A stretch of DNA of 64,000 bases from Capillimicrobium sp035565675 (GTDB lineage: Bacteria > Actinomycetota > Thermoleophilia > Solirubrobacterales > Solirubrobacteraceae), in assembly GCA_035565675.1 (NCBI GenBank), contig DATMSA010000091.1, forward strand, positions 5,412 through 69,411. Reading direction: 5' to 3'. The stretch's first letter is position 1; each line of letters starts with the position of its first letter. The translations under genes were made by a program, and so were the position numbers. Positions 23,889 to 36,354 of the stretch are shown here, piece after piece. The notes beneath the pieces were generated by a model. The model was not told the origin of the DNA and did no database searches. It saw only the letters and a list, made by a program, of their open reading frames with translations.

Positions 23889-24977
23889 CTACAGCCAGCC
23901 GCGCTCGGTGGCCAGGAGGACGGCCTGGGCGCGATCGACCGCGCCGAGCTTGCCGTAGATGTTGTGCAGGTGGGTGCGGACCGTGGAGGTCGACAGGTCG
24001 AGCTCGAGCGCGATCTGCTTGTAGACCTTGCCCTCGGCCAGGCGCTTGAGCACCTCGAGCTCGCGCGCCGACAGCGGGCACGGGTCGATCGCCCGGTTGC
24101 GGCCCGTCTGCGGGTAGGGCAGGTCGTACATGACCGTGCGCAGCTCGCTCGGCCCCAGCCCGACGATGCGCGCGACCTTCAGCAGCTCGGTCGGCGAGAC
24201 CGCGCCGCCCTGCGCGTAGTGGGCGAGCATGTCGGCCAGGCGGACGTACGCGGCCTCCTCGGTCGCGTCGTCGGCGTGGTGGCGCTCGATCGCGCTGGCG
24301 ACGCCCTTGGGCAGGCCCCAGCGGCGGGCGAGGACGCCGCCGACGAGCGCGTGGTCGACGCCCAGCTCGCGGCGCTCGCGATGGATGCGCTCCTCGGGCG
24401 TGCGGGCCTGGCCGTGCACCTGGCCGGGGTAGCCCGGGTAGGCGTGCATCAGGACGAGCTTGCCGATGTCGTGCAGCAGCGCCGTGACCATCAGGCGGTC
24501 GCGCTCGTCGTAGCCGGTCTCGGTCGCGATGCGGTCGGCGGCGCGCTGCGTGGCGACGCCGTGCAGGCGGAAGCGCTCGGGCGCCGCGTCCCAGGTTGCC
24601 GTGCGCTCGAAGAAGTCGAAGGTGCGGGCGCGGGTCGCCAGCGACTGCACCGCCTCGGGGGACAGGAGCTCGACGGCCTTGACGATCGACTCGACCTTGC
24701 CGCGCGTGCGGCCCTCGACCTGGTTGGCCAGCCGCAGCACGGCGATGACCAGGGCCACGTCGGACTCGACGGCGGCGACCACCTCGCCCGCGGAGATCCG
24801 CTCCTGCCCGACGACGCGCAGCAGCCGGTTGCGGGACTCGGCGAGCGCCGGGAAGGACTCGAGCGCCTCGAACGCGGCGGTGAGCCGGCGTCCGTGGCCC
24901 TCGTTGTGGCGGCCTCCGGCCGCTTGCGCCGGCGACGTCGCGCGAGGCGGGGCGGCTGCGGGGGCGGGTGAGTTCAT
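23889..24977 (-). CDS. HDOD-domain protein fused to LuxR-type HTH
   Basis: A 362-residue regulator. An Ala/Pro-rich leader precedes an HDOD domain (about 40-240) with HD-like residues LLHDIGKLVLMHAYPGY and VDHALVGGVLARRWGLPKGVASAIERHH. The C-terminal 65 residues are a GerE/LuxR DNA-binding domain (PLSARELEVLKRLAEGKVYKQIALELDLSTSTVRTHLHNIYGKLG). The partial HD residues suggest a signal-sensing rather than hydrolytic role. ATG 24977 has AGGA upstream; ATG 24998 is an alternative. It is divergent from nothing; gltX lies upstream in the same direction. Confidence 0.9.
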   Translation of the reverse strand: MNSPAPAAAPPRATSPAQAAGGRHNEGHGRRLTAAFEALESFPALAESRNRLLRVVGQERISAGEVVAAVESDVALVIAVLRLANQVEGRTRGKVESIVKAVELLSPEAVQSLATRARTFDFFERTATWDAAPERFRLHGVATQRAADRIATETGYDERDRLMVTALLHDIGKLVLMHAYPGYPGQVHGQARTPEERIHRERRELGVDHALVGGVLARRWGLPKGVASAIERHHADDATEEAAYVRLADMLAHYAQGGAVSPTELLKVARIVGLGPSELRTVMYDLPYPQTGRNRAIDPCPLSARELEVLKRLAEGKVYKQIALELDLSTSTVRTHLHNIYGKLGAVDRAQAVLLATERGWL

Positions 24978-25105
24978 GTCCGGGGTTTCCTGCTCCATGG
25001 CGATGAGGGGCGGCCTCGCGTGCGTGCTGGCCGAACTGATCCGGTTATCGGCAGCGCTGGACGTTTGATTGAGGGGTGCGCCGAAACCCCCGGAGATCCC
25101 CGTGT

Positions 25106-26428
25106 CTACGCCAAGGCGGCATCGATGCGGCGCAGCGTCTCGGCCCGCCCGAGCAGCGCGATCATCTCGAACACGCCGGGCGAGATCGTGGTGCCCGAGA
25201 GCGCCACGCGGATGGGTTGGAAGACCTGCTTGGGCTTGGCCTGGCGCTCGGCGACGAGGGCCCGCAGCGCGTCGTCGACGTGCTGGAGGTCGAACGGCTC
25301 CAGCTCGGCGAGCACGGCCCGGACGGCGGCGAGCACGTCGCGGCCCTCCTCCCCCAGCCACTGCTCGCGGGCCTTGGGGTCGTCGACGGGACCGTCGAAC
25401 AGCGACCCCGCCAGCGGCCAGAAGTCGGCGAGCGTCGAGATCTTCTCCTGCGAGATCGCGACCGCGCCCTGCAGCTCGGAGCGGCCGGTGAACGCCTCCA
25501 GGCGCCGCGTCAGCTCCTCGACGCTCATCGCGCGGATGTACTGGCCGTTCATCCAGCGCAGCTTCTTCTCGTCGAAGCGGGCCGGGTTCTTCTGCACCCG
25601 CTCGAGGCTGAACTGGCGGATCAGCTCCTCGGTGGACAGGATCGTCTCGTCGTCGGCGGCGCCCCAGCCCAGCAGCGCCAGGTAGTTGCGCACCGCCTCG
25701 GGCAGGTAGCCGGCGTCGCGCAGCTCCTGCACCGACGCGGCCCCGTGGCGCTTGGAGAGCTTCTTGCCGTCGGGCCCGTGGAGCAGCGGCAGGTGGCAGT
25801 AGATCGGCTGCGGGGCGCCGAGCGCCTCGAGCACGAGCAGCTGCTTGGGCGTGTTGGAGTAGTGGTCGTCGCCGCGGACGACGTGCGTGATCTCCGCGTC
25901 GAGGTCGTCGACGGCGACCGCCAGGTTGTAGAGCGGCGAGCCGTCGGCGCGCGCGATCACCGGGTCGTCGAGATGGACGTGCTGGAAGGCGGTCTCGCCG
26001 CGCACGATGTCGCGCACGACCGTCGCGCCCTCGTCGGGGACGCGCAGGCGCACCGCGCCCTCGTCCTCCGGCTCGCCGCGGAACCCGCGGTCGTGGCCGT
26101 GGCGCTCCTTGTAGGCCTTCACGTCGTCGGCCGTCGCCGTCGAGCGGTAGGCGTGGCCGTCGGCCAGGAGCTGCTCGATGACCTCCCGGTGGCGCGGCTC
26201 GTTGGCCGTCTGGAAGATCGGGCCCTCGTCGTGGTCGAGCTCCAGCCAGCGCAGCGCGTCGAGGATCTGCTCCACGTTCTCGGGCGTCGAGCGCTCCCGA
26301 TCGGTGTCCTCGATGCGCAGCACCAGGGTGCCGCCGGCGTGGCGGGCGGCCAGCCAGTTGTAGAGCGCGGTGCGCGCGCCGCCGATGTGGAGCGCACCGG
26401 TCGGAGACGGAGCGAAGCGGACCCTCAT
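25106..26428 (-). CDS. gltX: Glutamyl-tRNA synthetase
   Basis: A 440-residue class I synthetase charging tRNA(Glu), and probably tRNA(Gln) given gatCAB in this window. The HIGH-type motif is in FAPSPTGALHIGGARTALYNW and the KMSKS-type motif is KKLSKRHGA. VLRIEDTDRERS is family-specific. The C-terminal anticodon-binding part (about 300-440) is compact, making the protein shorter than E. coli GltX. It is divergent from nfo with only 29 bases between starts, so promoters must overlap. Confidence 0.97.
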   Translation of the reverse strand: MRVRFAPSPTGALHIGGARTALYNWLAARHAGGTLVLRIEDTDRERSTPENVEQILDALRWLELDHDEGPIFQTANEPRHREVIEQLLADGHAYRSTATADDVKAYKERHGHDRGFRGEPEDEGAVRLRVPDEGATVVRDIVRGETAFQHVHLDDPVIARADGSPLYNLAVAVDDLDAEITHVVRGDDHYSNTPKQLLVLEALGAPQPIYCHLPLLHGPDGKKLSKRHGAASVQELRDAGYLPEAVRNYLALLGWGAADDETILSTEELIRQFSLERVQKNPARFDEKKLRWMNGQYIRAMSVEELTRRLEAFTGRSELQGAVAISQEKISTLADFWPLAGSLFDGPVDDPKAREQWLGEEGRDVLAAVRAVLAELEPFDLQHVDDALRALVAERQAKPKQVFQPIRVALSGTTISPGVFEMIALLGRAETLRRIDAALA

Positions 26429-26457
26429 GGGCGCCGCATGCTAGACACCCGGGCCGG

Positions 26458-27318
26458 ATGCTCATCGGTGCCCACGTCTCCCCCGCCGGCGGCCCGGCGA
26501 AGGCCGTCGAGCGCGGCGTCGAAGCGGCCTGCCGCTCGATCCAGATCTTCAACCAGAACCCGCGCGCCTGGAAGCCGACGGTCTACACCGACGAGCAGGT
26601 GCAGGCGTGCCGCGAGGCGATGGCCGACTCGCCCGTCGACGCGCTGCTCATCCACGCCGTCTACCTGCTCAACTGCGCCAGCGAGGACCCCGAGATCCGC
26701 GCGAAGTCGCTGACCTCGCTGGTCGCCTCGCTGCGGGCCGGCGACGCGCTCGGCGCCCACGGCGTGGTGTTGCATCCCGGCTCGGCGCTCGGCGGCGACG
26801 TGTCGGCCGCGATCGAGCGCGCCGGCGCCACGATCCGCGAGGCGCTGGCCGAGTCCGACCGCTGCCCGCTGCACCTGGAGAACACGGCCGGCGCCGGCGG
26901 CACGCTGGGACGGTCGTTCGAGGAGCTCGCCGCGCTGATGGACGCCGCCGGCGGGGACGCGCGCCTCGGGCTGTGCCTGGACTCCTGCCACCTGTACGCG
27001 TCCGGCTACGACATCGCCACCGCCGACGGGCTGGCCGCCGTGATCGACGAGTGCGACGAGAAGGTCGGCCTCGACCGCCTCGGCTCGCTGCACCTCAACG
27101 ACTCGCAGACCCCGCTGGGCTCCAACCGCGACCGCCACGCGCCGGTCGGCCACGGCGAGCTGGGCGAGGACGGCTGCGCCGCGTTCCTGTCGGAGCCGCG
27201 CTTCCAGGACCTGCCGCTGATCCTCGAGACGCCGGGTCCGGGCGAGAAGGTCGCGACCGCCGAGCACACGCGCTACGTCGTGGCGCTGCGCGAGCGCGGC
27301 CTGGAGGCGCGCGGCTGA
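26458..27318 (+). CDS. nfo: Endonuclease IV (AP endonuclease)
   Basis: A 286-residue zinc-dependent AP endonuclease of base-excision repair. Zinc-ligand segments are visible: IGAHVSPAGG, the conserved NxxxPRxW (IFNQNPRAW), LLIHAVYLLN, VLHPGS, CLDSCHLYASGYD, HLNDSQTPLGSNRDRHAPVGHGELG and LILETPG. All metal-binding positions appear present and the length is normal. ATG 26458 is divergent from gltX. Confidence 0.96.
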   Translation: MLIGAHVSPAGGPAKAVERGVEAACRSIQIFNQNPRAWKPTVYTDEQVQACREAMADSPVDALLIHAVYLLNCASEDPEIRAKSLTSLVASLRAGDALGAHGVVLHPGSALGGDVSAAIERAGATIREALAESDRCPLHLENTAGAGGTLGRSFEELAALMDAAGGDARLGLCLDSCHLYASGYDIATADGLAAVIDECDEKVGLDRLGSLHLNDSQTPLGSNRDRHAPVGHGELGEDGCAAFLSEPRFQDLPLILETPGPGEKVATAEHTRYVVALRERGLEARG

Positions 27319-27325
27319 CCGCCGG

Positions 27326-28087
27326 TCAGGCGGGCGCCGGGATCGGCACGCCGGCGTCGCGCAGCCCGCGCTCGAGCGCCTCCATCGTGATCCGCATCAC
27401 CGCGACGCGCCCGTAGGACTTCGACTCGGCCGGGACGACGTGCCAGGGCGCCCACGGGGTCGACGTGCGCTCGAACATCTCCTCGATCGCCACCTTGTAG
27501 GCCTTGCGCTTGTTGCGGTTGCGCCAGTCCTCGTCGGTGAGCTTCCACACCTTGATCGGGTCGTCGCGGCGCTTCTCGAAGCGCCGCAGCTGCTCGCCCG
27601 ACGAGATGTGCATCCAGATCTTCACGAAGATCATGCCCTCGGCGGCGTGCATCTGCTCGAAGTTGTTGATCTCGTCGTAGGCGGCGCGCCAGCGGCTCTC
27701 GGGCGTGAGGCCCTCGATGCGCTCGACCAGCACGCGCCCGTACCAGGAGCGGTCCAGCACGGCCATCCCGCCCCAGCCGGGGAGCTGGCCGACGAAGCGA
27801 GACAGGAAGTGGTGGCGCTTCTCGTCGGCGGTCGGCGCGGCGAAGCTCGCGACCCGCACGTGCCGGGCGTCGAGCGGCGCGACGAGGCGCTTGATCGCGC
27901 CGCCCTTGCCGGCGGCGTCCCAGCCCTCCATCACGACGCACAGCGGCGGCCCGAGCCGGCCGGAGCCGAGCAGGCCGCCGGCGGTGAGGCGAAGCTGCGC
28001 GAAGCGGCGTCCGAGCCGCTCCAGCTCGCGCTGCTCCTCGTCCTTGCTGATCCTGAGCGAGAGATCGACGTCGTCGAGCCGGCCCAC
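27326..28087 (-). CDS. ppk2: Polyphosphate kinase 2 family protein
   Basis: A 253-residue PPK2-type nucleotide kinase that uses polyphosphate to phosphorylate nucleoside mono- or diphosphates. The Walker A-like loop is VMEGWDAAGKGGAIKRL, with the Walker B-like VLDRSWYGRVLVERIEG and lid region KIWMHISSGEQLRRFEKRRDDPIKVWKLTDEDWRNR. Single-domain length suggests class I or III, but which one cannot be settled by eye. GTG 28087 start; dnaE ends 19 bases upstream in the same direction. Confidence 0.93.
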   Translation of the reverse strand: MGRLDDVDLSLRISKDEEQRELERLGRRFAQLRLTAGGLLGSGRLGPPLCVVMEGWDAAGKGGAIKRLVAPLDARHVRVASFAAPTADEKRHHFLSRFVGQLPGWGGMAVLDRSWYGRVLVERIEGLTPESRWRAAYDEINNFEQMHAAEGMIFVKIWMHISSGEQLRRFEKRRDDPIKVWKLTDEDWRNRNKRKAYKVAIEEMFERTSTPWAPWHVVPAESKSYGRVAVMRITMEALERGLRDAGVPIPAPA

Positions 28088-28106
28088 GACCGCGACAGTA
28101 CCCGGC

Positions 28107-31622
<3,516 letters not shown>

Positions 31623-31689
31623 CGGGGTCCTGCAAGCTACCCGCCGGGCCGGACGGCGCCGGGGCCGATGCCGCAAACTGGGACCTTCG

Positions 31690-32226
31690 ATGTCGGGCCT
31701 GTCGACCGAGCGCCTCATCCTCCGCCGCTGGCGGCCCGACGACCGCGAGCCGTTCGCCGCGATGAACGCCGACCCGGTCGTCATGGAGCACTTCGTCGCG
31801 CCGCTGACGCGGGCGCAGAGCGACGCGTTCGTGGACGCGATCGAGGCCGGCTTCGACGAGCTCGGGTTCGGGCTGTGGGCGCTCGAGGAGCGGTCGAGCG
31901 GCGCGCTCCTGGGCTTCACCGGGCTGTGGCATCAGGTCTTCCCGGCGCCGTTCACCCCGGCGGTCGAGGTGGGCTGGCGGCTGGCGCGGCCCGCGTGGGG
32001 GTTCGGCTACGCGACCGAGGCGGCGCGGGCGTCGCTGGCCTACGGGTTCGACGAGGCCGAGCTGGACGAGATCGTCTCGATGACGGCGACGACGAACGCG
32101 CGCTCGATCGCGGTGATGGAGCGCCTCGGGATGACGCACGACCCGGCCGACGACTTCGACCACCCGAAGGTCCCGGAGGGCCATCGGCTGCGGCGGCACG
32201 TGCTGTACCGGGCGCGGCGGGCCTGA
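31690..32226 (+). CDS. GNAT acetyltransferase, RimJ/RimL type
   Basis: A 178-residue acetyl-CoA-dependent N-acetyltransferase. STERLILRRWRPDDREPF is the typical RimJ-like start. The acetyl-CoA-binding part is EVGWRLARPAWGFGYATEAARASLAYGF, followed by ATTNARSIAVMERLGM. The acceptor (ribosomal protein N-terminus or small amine) is unknown. It is divergent from dnaE and convergent with the SIS gene; a 23-bp palindrome lies just after its stop. Confidence 0.88.
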   Translation: MSGLSTERLILRRWRPDDREPFAAMNADPVVMEHFVAPLTRAQSDAFVDAIEAGFDELGFGLWALEERSSGALLGFTGLWHQVFPAPFTPAVEVGWRLARPAWGFGYATEAARASLAYGFDEAELDEIVSMTATTNARSIAVMERLGMTHDPADDFDHPKVPEGHRLRRHVLYRARRA

Positions 32227-32232
32227 GCCACA

Positions 32233-32283
32233 CGTTGCTTGTCAGGTTGGTTGCCTCTGGGGGAACCAACGTGACACGCAACG
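32233..32283. repeat. 23-bp imperfect palindrome between convergent genes
   Basis: Arms 32233-32255 and 32261-32283 pair at 20 of 23 positions around a 5-base loop, midway between the GNAT stop and the SIS-gene stop. It is placed like a bidirectional terminator but without T-runs on either strand; it may instead be a REP-type element. It is locally less GC-rich than its flanks. Confidence 0.65.
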
Positions 32284-32303
32284 CGACGAGCGGGGCGCCC
32301 GCC

Positions 32304-33281
32304 TCAGGGCATCGCGCCCGCGTCGATCCGCCGGCGCCACCAGGTCGCGGCCAGCAGCTCGACCACGCTGACCTCGACGAGCGAGGCCACCAGCGGGTCG
32401 TCGGCGCCCGCGAACGGCGCGACCGGCGTCGTGCCCGCCGGCCCGGGCCGGCCGACCGCCAGGATCCGCGAGCCGCGCGGGCGCGCCCACTCCATCACGC
32501 CCTCGTCGAACGAGGAGCCCGGGAACAGCAGCGCCGTGTAGCCGGGGTGCTTGGACAGGTACACGTCGACGTGGGTCCAGTCGCCGGTCTCGCAGCCGTC
32601 GGCGGCCACGCGCGGCCCCTCGCGCAGCATCAGCGCGGCCTGCAGCGCCGACGAGATCCGGACCGCGGGCGCGATCGCGTAGACGGTGTGGGCGCCGCCC
32701 ACCGCGGCCAGCAGCGGCTCCAGCCAGTCGTCGCGGGCGTCCAGCAGCGCGCGCTGGGCCTCGACCGCGGGCCGCAGCGCATCCGCCTCCACGCCGGCGA
32801 GCAGCCACAGCACCGCCAGCGTCGCCTGGAACGTGCGGCAGGCCACGCCGCCCTCCTCCTTGCCGGCGAGCAGCGGCAGCGCGACGTCGGCGGCCTCCGC
32901 CAGCGGGCCGTCGGGCCGGTTCGTGATCGCGACCGTGCGGCTCACGCCGCGATGGCGCGCGAGCGCCGCCATGGTCTCGGGCGTGGCGCCGGAGGCCGAG
33001 ATGCCGATCGCCAGCACGTCGCGCCCCGGCGCCGTCGTGGCGGACGGGTCGGCGGACGCGTACTCGGCCACCGCGGCCACGCCGCGGGCGCGCAGCGCGG
33101 CGGCGACCGTCAGCGCCGCGAAGCGCGAGCTGCCCATGCCGATGAGCGCGACGCGCCGCCCGGCGAGCGGGTCGTGGCCGAGCGCGCGCAGCGGCGACGC
33201 GGCGCCCGCGTAGGCGTCGAGCAGGGCGGCGAGCGTCTGCGGCTCGCGCAGGACGTCCTGGCGGAAGGCGTCGGGGTTCAC
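32304..33281 (-). CDS. SIS-domain sugar isomerase/deaminase-like protein
   Basis: A 325-residue protein with two SIS modules. The first has VALIGMGSSRFAALTVAAALRARG and GISASGATPETMAAL (phosphosugar-binding Ser/Thr loop); the second spans about 190-300. The arrangement matches the isomerase half of GlmS/AgaS and GlcN-6-P deaminase-like proteins, without a glutaminase domain. The start VNPDAFRQDVL (GTG) overlaps the kinase stop (GTGA). Pairing with a maltokinase-like kinase suggests it acts on the kinase product, plausibly glucosamine-6-phosphate. Confidence 0.85.
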   Translation of the reverse strand: MNPDAFRQDVLREPQTLAALLDAYAGAASPLRALGHDPLAGRRVALIGMGSSRFAALTVAAALRARGVAAVAEYASADPSATTAPGRDVLAIGISASGATPETMAALARHRGVSRTVAITNRPDGPLAEAADVALPLLAGKEEGGVACRTFQATLAVLWLLAGVEADALRPAVEAQRALLDARDDWLEPLLAAVGGAHTVYAIAPAVRISSALQAALMLREGPRVAADGCETGDWTHVDVYLSKHPGYTALLFPGSSFDEGVMEWARPRGSRILAVGRPGPAGTTPVAPFAGADDPLVASLVEVSVVELLAATWWRRRIDAGAMP

Positions 33282-34501
33282 GGCTCCAGCTCCTCCAGCA
33301 GCGATCGCAGGGCGGCGCGCGGCGCGTACGCCCACTCGGGCACGACCGTGTGCGCGTACACGAGCTCGCGGCACGCCTTCGCGAGCTCCAGGGTGGCCAG
33401 CAGCCGCGCGTCCACCGCCGTCGCGTAGCCGTCGAGCACGGCGGCGCGCGACGCGGCGATCCAGGCGCCCGGGTCGGCGTCCGGCCCCACCCGCCGCGCC
33501 GCCGCCCACCCGACGTGGTCGACGGAGCGCAGGAGCCCGGCGAGATCGCGCAGCGGCGTGTCGGGCGCCCGCCGGCGCGCGAGCGGCAGCGTCGGGTCGC
33601 CCTCGAAGTCGATCACGACGACGCGGCCGGGCGTGCGCAGGAGCTGCGCGACGTGCAGGTCGCCGTGGATGCGCTGGACGGGCACGCCGACCGCATCCGA
33701 CAGCTCCCCCAGCCGCGCGGCGATCGCGTCGCGCGCCCGCGCCACCTCCGGCTCGTGCGCGGCGGCCTGCGCGAGCGCGGCGAGCGCGTCCTCGCGCCAG
33801 GCGATCGCCGTGGCGGGATCGGCCCGCTCGACCGGTGCGACCTGCGCCAGCGCGCGGTGCAGCGCCGCGACGGCGGCGCCCGCCGCCCGGTGCTCGCCGG
33901 CGCCCGCGTCCGGGTCGCCGCGGCGCAGCGCGTCGGCCGCGCGCAGGATCGGCGCCTCCCACCCGGCCTCCGCGTCCGGGATCAGCTCGCTCAGCAGCGC
34001 GATCGCGGTGTCCGCCCCGTCGGGGGCGACGTGGTGGACGGAGCCGGCGAACGCGGGCACCGGCGCGTCGGTGGCGGCCAGCGCCGCGCACAGCCCGACC
34101 TCCGGGTGCACGCCGGGCGCCAGGCGCCGGTAGGCCTTGACCAGCAGTCGGCCGTCGAGCGCGACGAGCGTGTTGGACTGGTCGGTGGCGGGGATCGTCA
34201 CGGCCGCGTCGGGCCCGCAGGCGAGCGCGTCGAACGCCGGGCCGCGGCGCAGCTCCAGCCGCCCGCCGTCGCCGTCCACGGGCCCGTCGGCGAGCGCCGC
34301 CACGAGCCGCGGCCACAGCTCCGGGCCGCCCTCGTCCAGCAGGTAGCGCTCGCCGGCGCCGCCGTCGGCGAAGGCCACGTCGGCCAGCACGAGGCGGCCC
34401 GTCCCGCCGGGCACCGACACCGCGCTCGCCTCCCGGACGGCCGCGATCGGCCGGCCCTTGCCCGCAAACCAGCGGGCATCAGCAAGATCCTTGACACTCA
34501 T
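33278..34501 (-). CDS. Maltokinase/glucosamine-kinase-like phosphotransferase
   Basis: A 407-residue kinase with the N-terminal cap domain of the maltokinase group (RWFAGKGRPIAAV) and an APH-type kinase core. Catalytic loop RIHGDLHVAQLL and Mg-binding VVVIDFEGDPTLPLARRR are intact. Maltokinases normally sit beside trehalose synthase/GlgE. Here the partner is a SIS protein, as described for actinobacterial glucosamine kinases, so glucosamine is the better substrate guess. ATG 34501 is 63 bases from the divergent Lrp gene; an 8-bp palindrome (34529-34536) sits between. Confidence 0.8.
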   Translation of the reverse strand: MSVKDLADARWFAGKGRPIAAVREASAVSVPGGTGRLVLADVAFADGGAGERYLLDEGGPELWPRLVAALADGPVDGDGGRLELRRGPAFDALACGPDAAVTIPATDQSNTLVALDGRLLVKAYRRLAPGVHPEVGLCAALAATDAPVPAFAGSVHHVAPDGADTAIALLSELIPDAEAGWEAPILRAADALRRGDPDAGAGEHRAAGAAVAALHRALAQVAPVERADPATAIAWREDALAALAQAAAHEPEVARARDAIAARLGELSDAVGVPVQRIHGDLHVAQLLRTPGRVVVIDFEGDPTLPLARRRAPDTPLRDLAGLLRSVDHVGWAAARRVGPDADPGAWIAASRAAVLDGYATAVDARLLATLELAKACRELVYAHTVVPEWAYAPRAALRSLLEELEP

Positions 34502-34564
34502 CTGCGGAATCCGGTAAGCCTAACGCGAGAGCGCTCGGAAATCGCAACCGGGACGGGTATTCAC

Positions 34565-35068
34565 TTGGCGACTCCGCCGGAGCTGGACGACATCGATCGC
34601 CGGATCATCGGCGCCCTGCAGGTCGACGGGCGCCGTCCGTACTCGCGGATCGCCGGCGACATCGGCGTGTCCGAGTCGGTCGTGCGCTACCGCGCCCAGC
34701 GGCTGGAGCAGAGCGGGATGCTGCAGGTGGTCGGGATCGCCGACCCCCTGCGCATCGGCTTCGACCGCATGGCGCTCATCGGGCTGCGGCTGCGACCCGG
34801 CACCGTCGACGCGGTCTGCGAGGCGATCACCGCCTTCCCGGAGACCTCCTACGTGGCGGCGCTCGCCGGCACCTTCGACGTGATCGTCGAGGTCATCTGC
34901 CGCGACACCGCCCACTTCAAGGAGCTGCTCTACGAGCGCATCCAGCACGTCGAGGGCGTGCTGTCGACGGAGTCGTTCTTCGTCTTGGAGATCCACAAGA
35001 TGGCCTACGGATGGGGCGTCGGCGAGGTCGCCATCGCCGACGGGACCAGTGAGGAGGGGACGGCGTGA
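34565..35068 (+). CDS. Lrp/AsnC-family regulator
   Basis: A 167-residue regulator. The HTH domain is DDIDRRIIGALQVDGRRPYSRIAGDIGVSESVVRYRAQRLEQSGML, followed by a RAM ligand-binding domain (VAALAGTFDVIVEVIC...YERIQHVEGVLSTESFFVLEIHK). TTG 34565 is the best start, with GGGACGGG upstream; no ATG or GTG fits. First gene of the coupled operon (GTGA overlap with the glycosyltransferase). Its position between two transcription units suggests it controls both, with an amino acid or polyamine-derived effector. Confidence 0.88.
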   Translation: MATPPELDDIDRRIIGALQVDGRRPYSRIAGDIGVSESVVRYRAQRLEQSGMLQVVGIADPLRIGFDRMALIGLRLRPGTVDAVCEAITAFPETSYVAALAGTFDVIVEVICRDTAHFKELLYERIQHVEGVLSTESFFVLEIHKMAYGWGVGEVAIADGTSEEGTA

Positions 35069-36354
35069 CCGACGCGCCACTGACGATCGCGTTCTTCCCG
35101 GAGAGCGCGTACGGACCGACGAACAACTGCGTGGGGATCGGCGACGTGCTGCGCCGCCGCGGCCATCGCGTGGTGTTCATCGTGGAGGAGTCGTTCAAGG
35201 GGACGCTCGAGCCCAAGGGCTTCGAGGAGCGCCTCATGCGCCTCGGCCCGCCGCCCGAGCAGGAGGAGGAGCCCGGCCAGTTCTGGAAGGACTTCATCCG
35301 CGACACGGCCCCCGTGTTCCGCACGCCGACGATCGAGCAGATCGAGGGGTTCGTCGCCCCCACCTGGCAGGCGCTCCTCGACGGCGCCCGCTACGTCGAC
35401 GACCGGCTGCGCGAGATCATCGACGAGGTCCGGCCCGACGTGATCGTCGAGGACAACGTCCTGTGCTTCCCGGCGCTGCCGGCGTCGGGGCGGCCGTGGG
35501 TGCGGATCGTCTCCTGCAACCCCGCCGAGATCGTCGACCCCGCGGTGCCGCCCCCGTTCAGCGGCCTGCCGACGGACGACCGCAGCGAGTGGGACGCCTA
35601 CTGGGCCGAGTACCGCCGCGTCCACGACCCGATGCACGCCGAGTTCGACGCGTTCGTGCAGGAGCGGGGCGCGCCGCCGCTGCCGCCCGGCGAGTTCATC
35701 CACACGTCGCCGTGGCTCAACCTCTACCTGTACCCGCGCGAGCTGGACTACGCCCGCGAGCGCCCGCTCGACGGCTGGCACAACCTCGAGACGAGCGTGC
35801 GCACGACCGACGACCCGTGGGAGCTGCCCGAGCCGCTCGCCTCCCGCGACGGGAAGCTCGTCTACCTGAGCCTCGGCTCCCTGGGCTCCGGCGACGTCGA
35901 GCTGATGCAGAAGCTGATCGACACGTTCGCGCAGACGGACCATCGCGTGATCGTCTCGATGGGCCCGCAGCACGAGCAGCTGCGCCTGGCCGACAACATG
36001 GTCGGCGCCGAGTTCCTGCCGCAGACGTCGATCCTGCCGATGGTCGACCTCGTCGTCACCCACGGCGGGAACAACACCGTCACCGAGAGCGTCCACTTCG
36101 GCAAGCCGATGATCGTGCTGCCGCTGTTCTGGGACCAGTACGACAACGCCCAGCGCGTCCACGAGACGGGCTTCGGCGTGCGGCTGGACACCTATGGCCA
36201 CACCCCCGACGAGCTGCGCGACGCCGCCGCCCGTCTGCTGGCCGACGGGTCACTGCAGGAGCGGCTGGCCGGGATCGCCCGGCGGCTGCAGGCGAGCCCC
36301 GGCACCGTCCGGGCCGCCGATCTGATCGAGCAGGTTCCACGGAGCGAGAGGTGA
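35065..36354 (+). CDS. UDP-glycosyltransferase, GT1/MGT-like
   Basis: A 429-residue GT-B glycosyltransferase. The N-terminal acceptor domain starts LTIAFFPESAYGPTNNCVGIGDVLRRRGH. The C-terminal donor domain has LVYLSLGSLGSGDVELMQ and VDLVVTHGGNNTVTESVHFGKPMIVLPLFWDQYDNAQRV, the UDP-sugar binding signature with the HGG...E and DQ residues. Homologues glycosylate macrolides, sterols or small metabolites. Finding it second in a polyamine-transport operon is unusual. GTG start overlaps the Lrp stop; its TGA overlaps the next ATG. Confidence 0.88.
   Translation: MTDAPLTIAFFPESAYGPTNNCVGIGDVLRRRGHRVVFIVEESFKGTLEPKGFEERLMRLGPPPEQEEEPGQFWKDFIRDTAPVFRTPTIEQIEGFVAPTWQALLDGARYVDDRLREIIDEVRPDVIVEDNVLCFPALPASGRPWVRIVSCNPAEIVDPAVPPPFSGLPTDDRSEWDAYWAEYRRVHDPMHAEFDAFVQERGAPPLPPGEFIHTSPWLNLYLYPRELDYARERPLDGWHNLETSVRTTDDPWELPEPLASRDGKLVYLSLGSLGSGDVELMQKLIDTFAQTDHRVIVSMGPQHEQLRLADNMVGAEFLPQTSILPMVDLVVTHGGNNTVTESVHFGKPMIVLPLFWDQYDNAQRVHETGFGVRLDTYGHTPDELRDAAARLLADGSLQERLAGIARRLQASPGTVRAADLIEQVPRSER

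Noticed and set aside
32233..32283. attC-like integron recombination site
   Set aside because: The palindrome lacks the GTTRRRY/RYYYAAC core pair at the right spacing and no integrase or cassette array is present.
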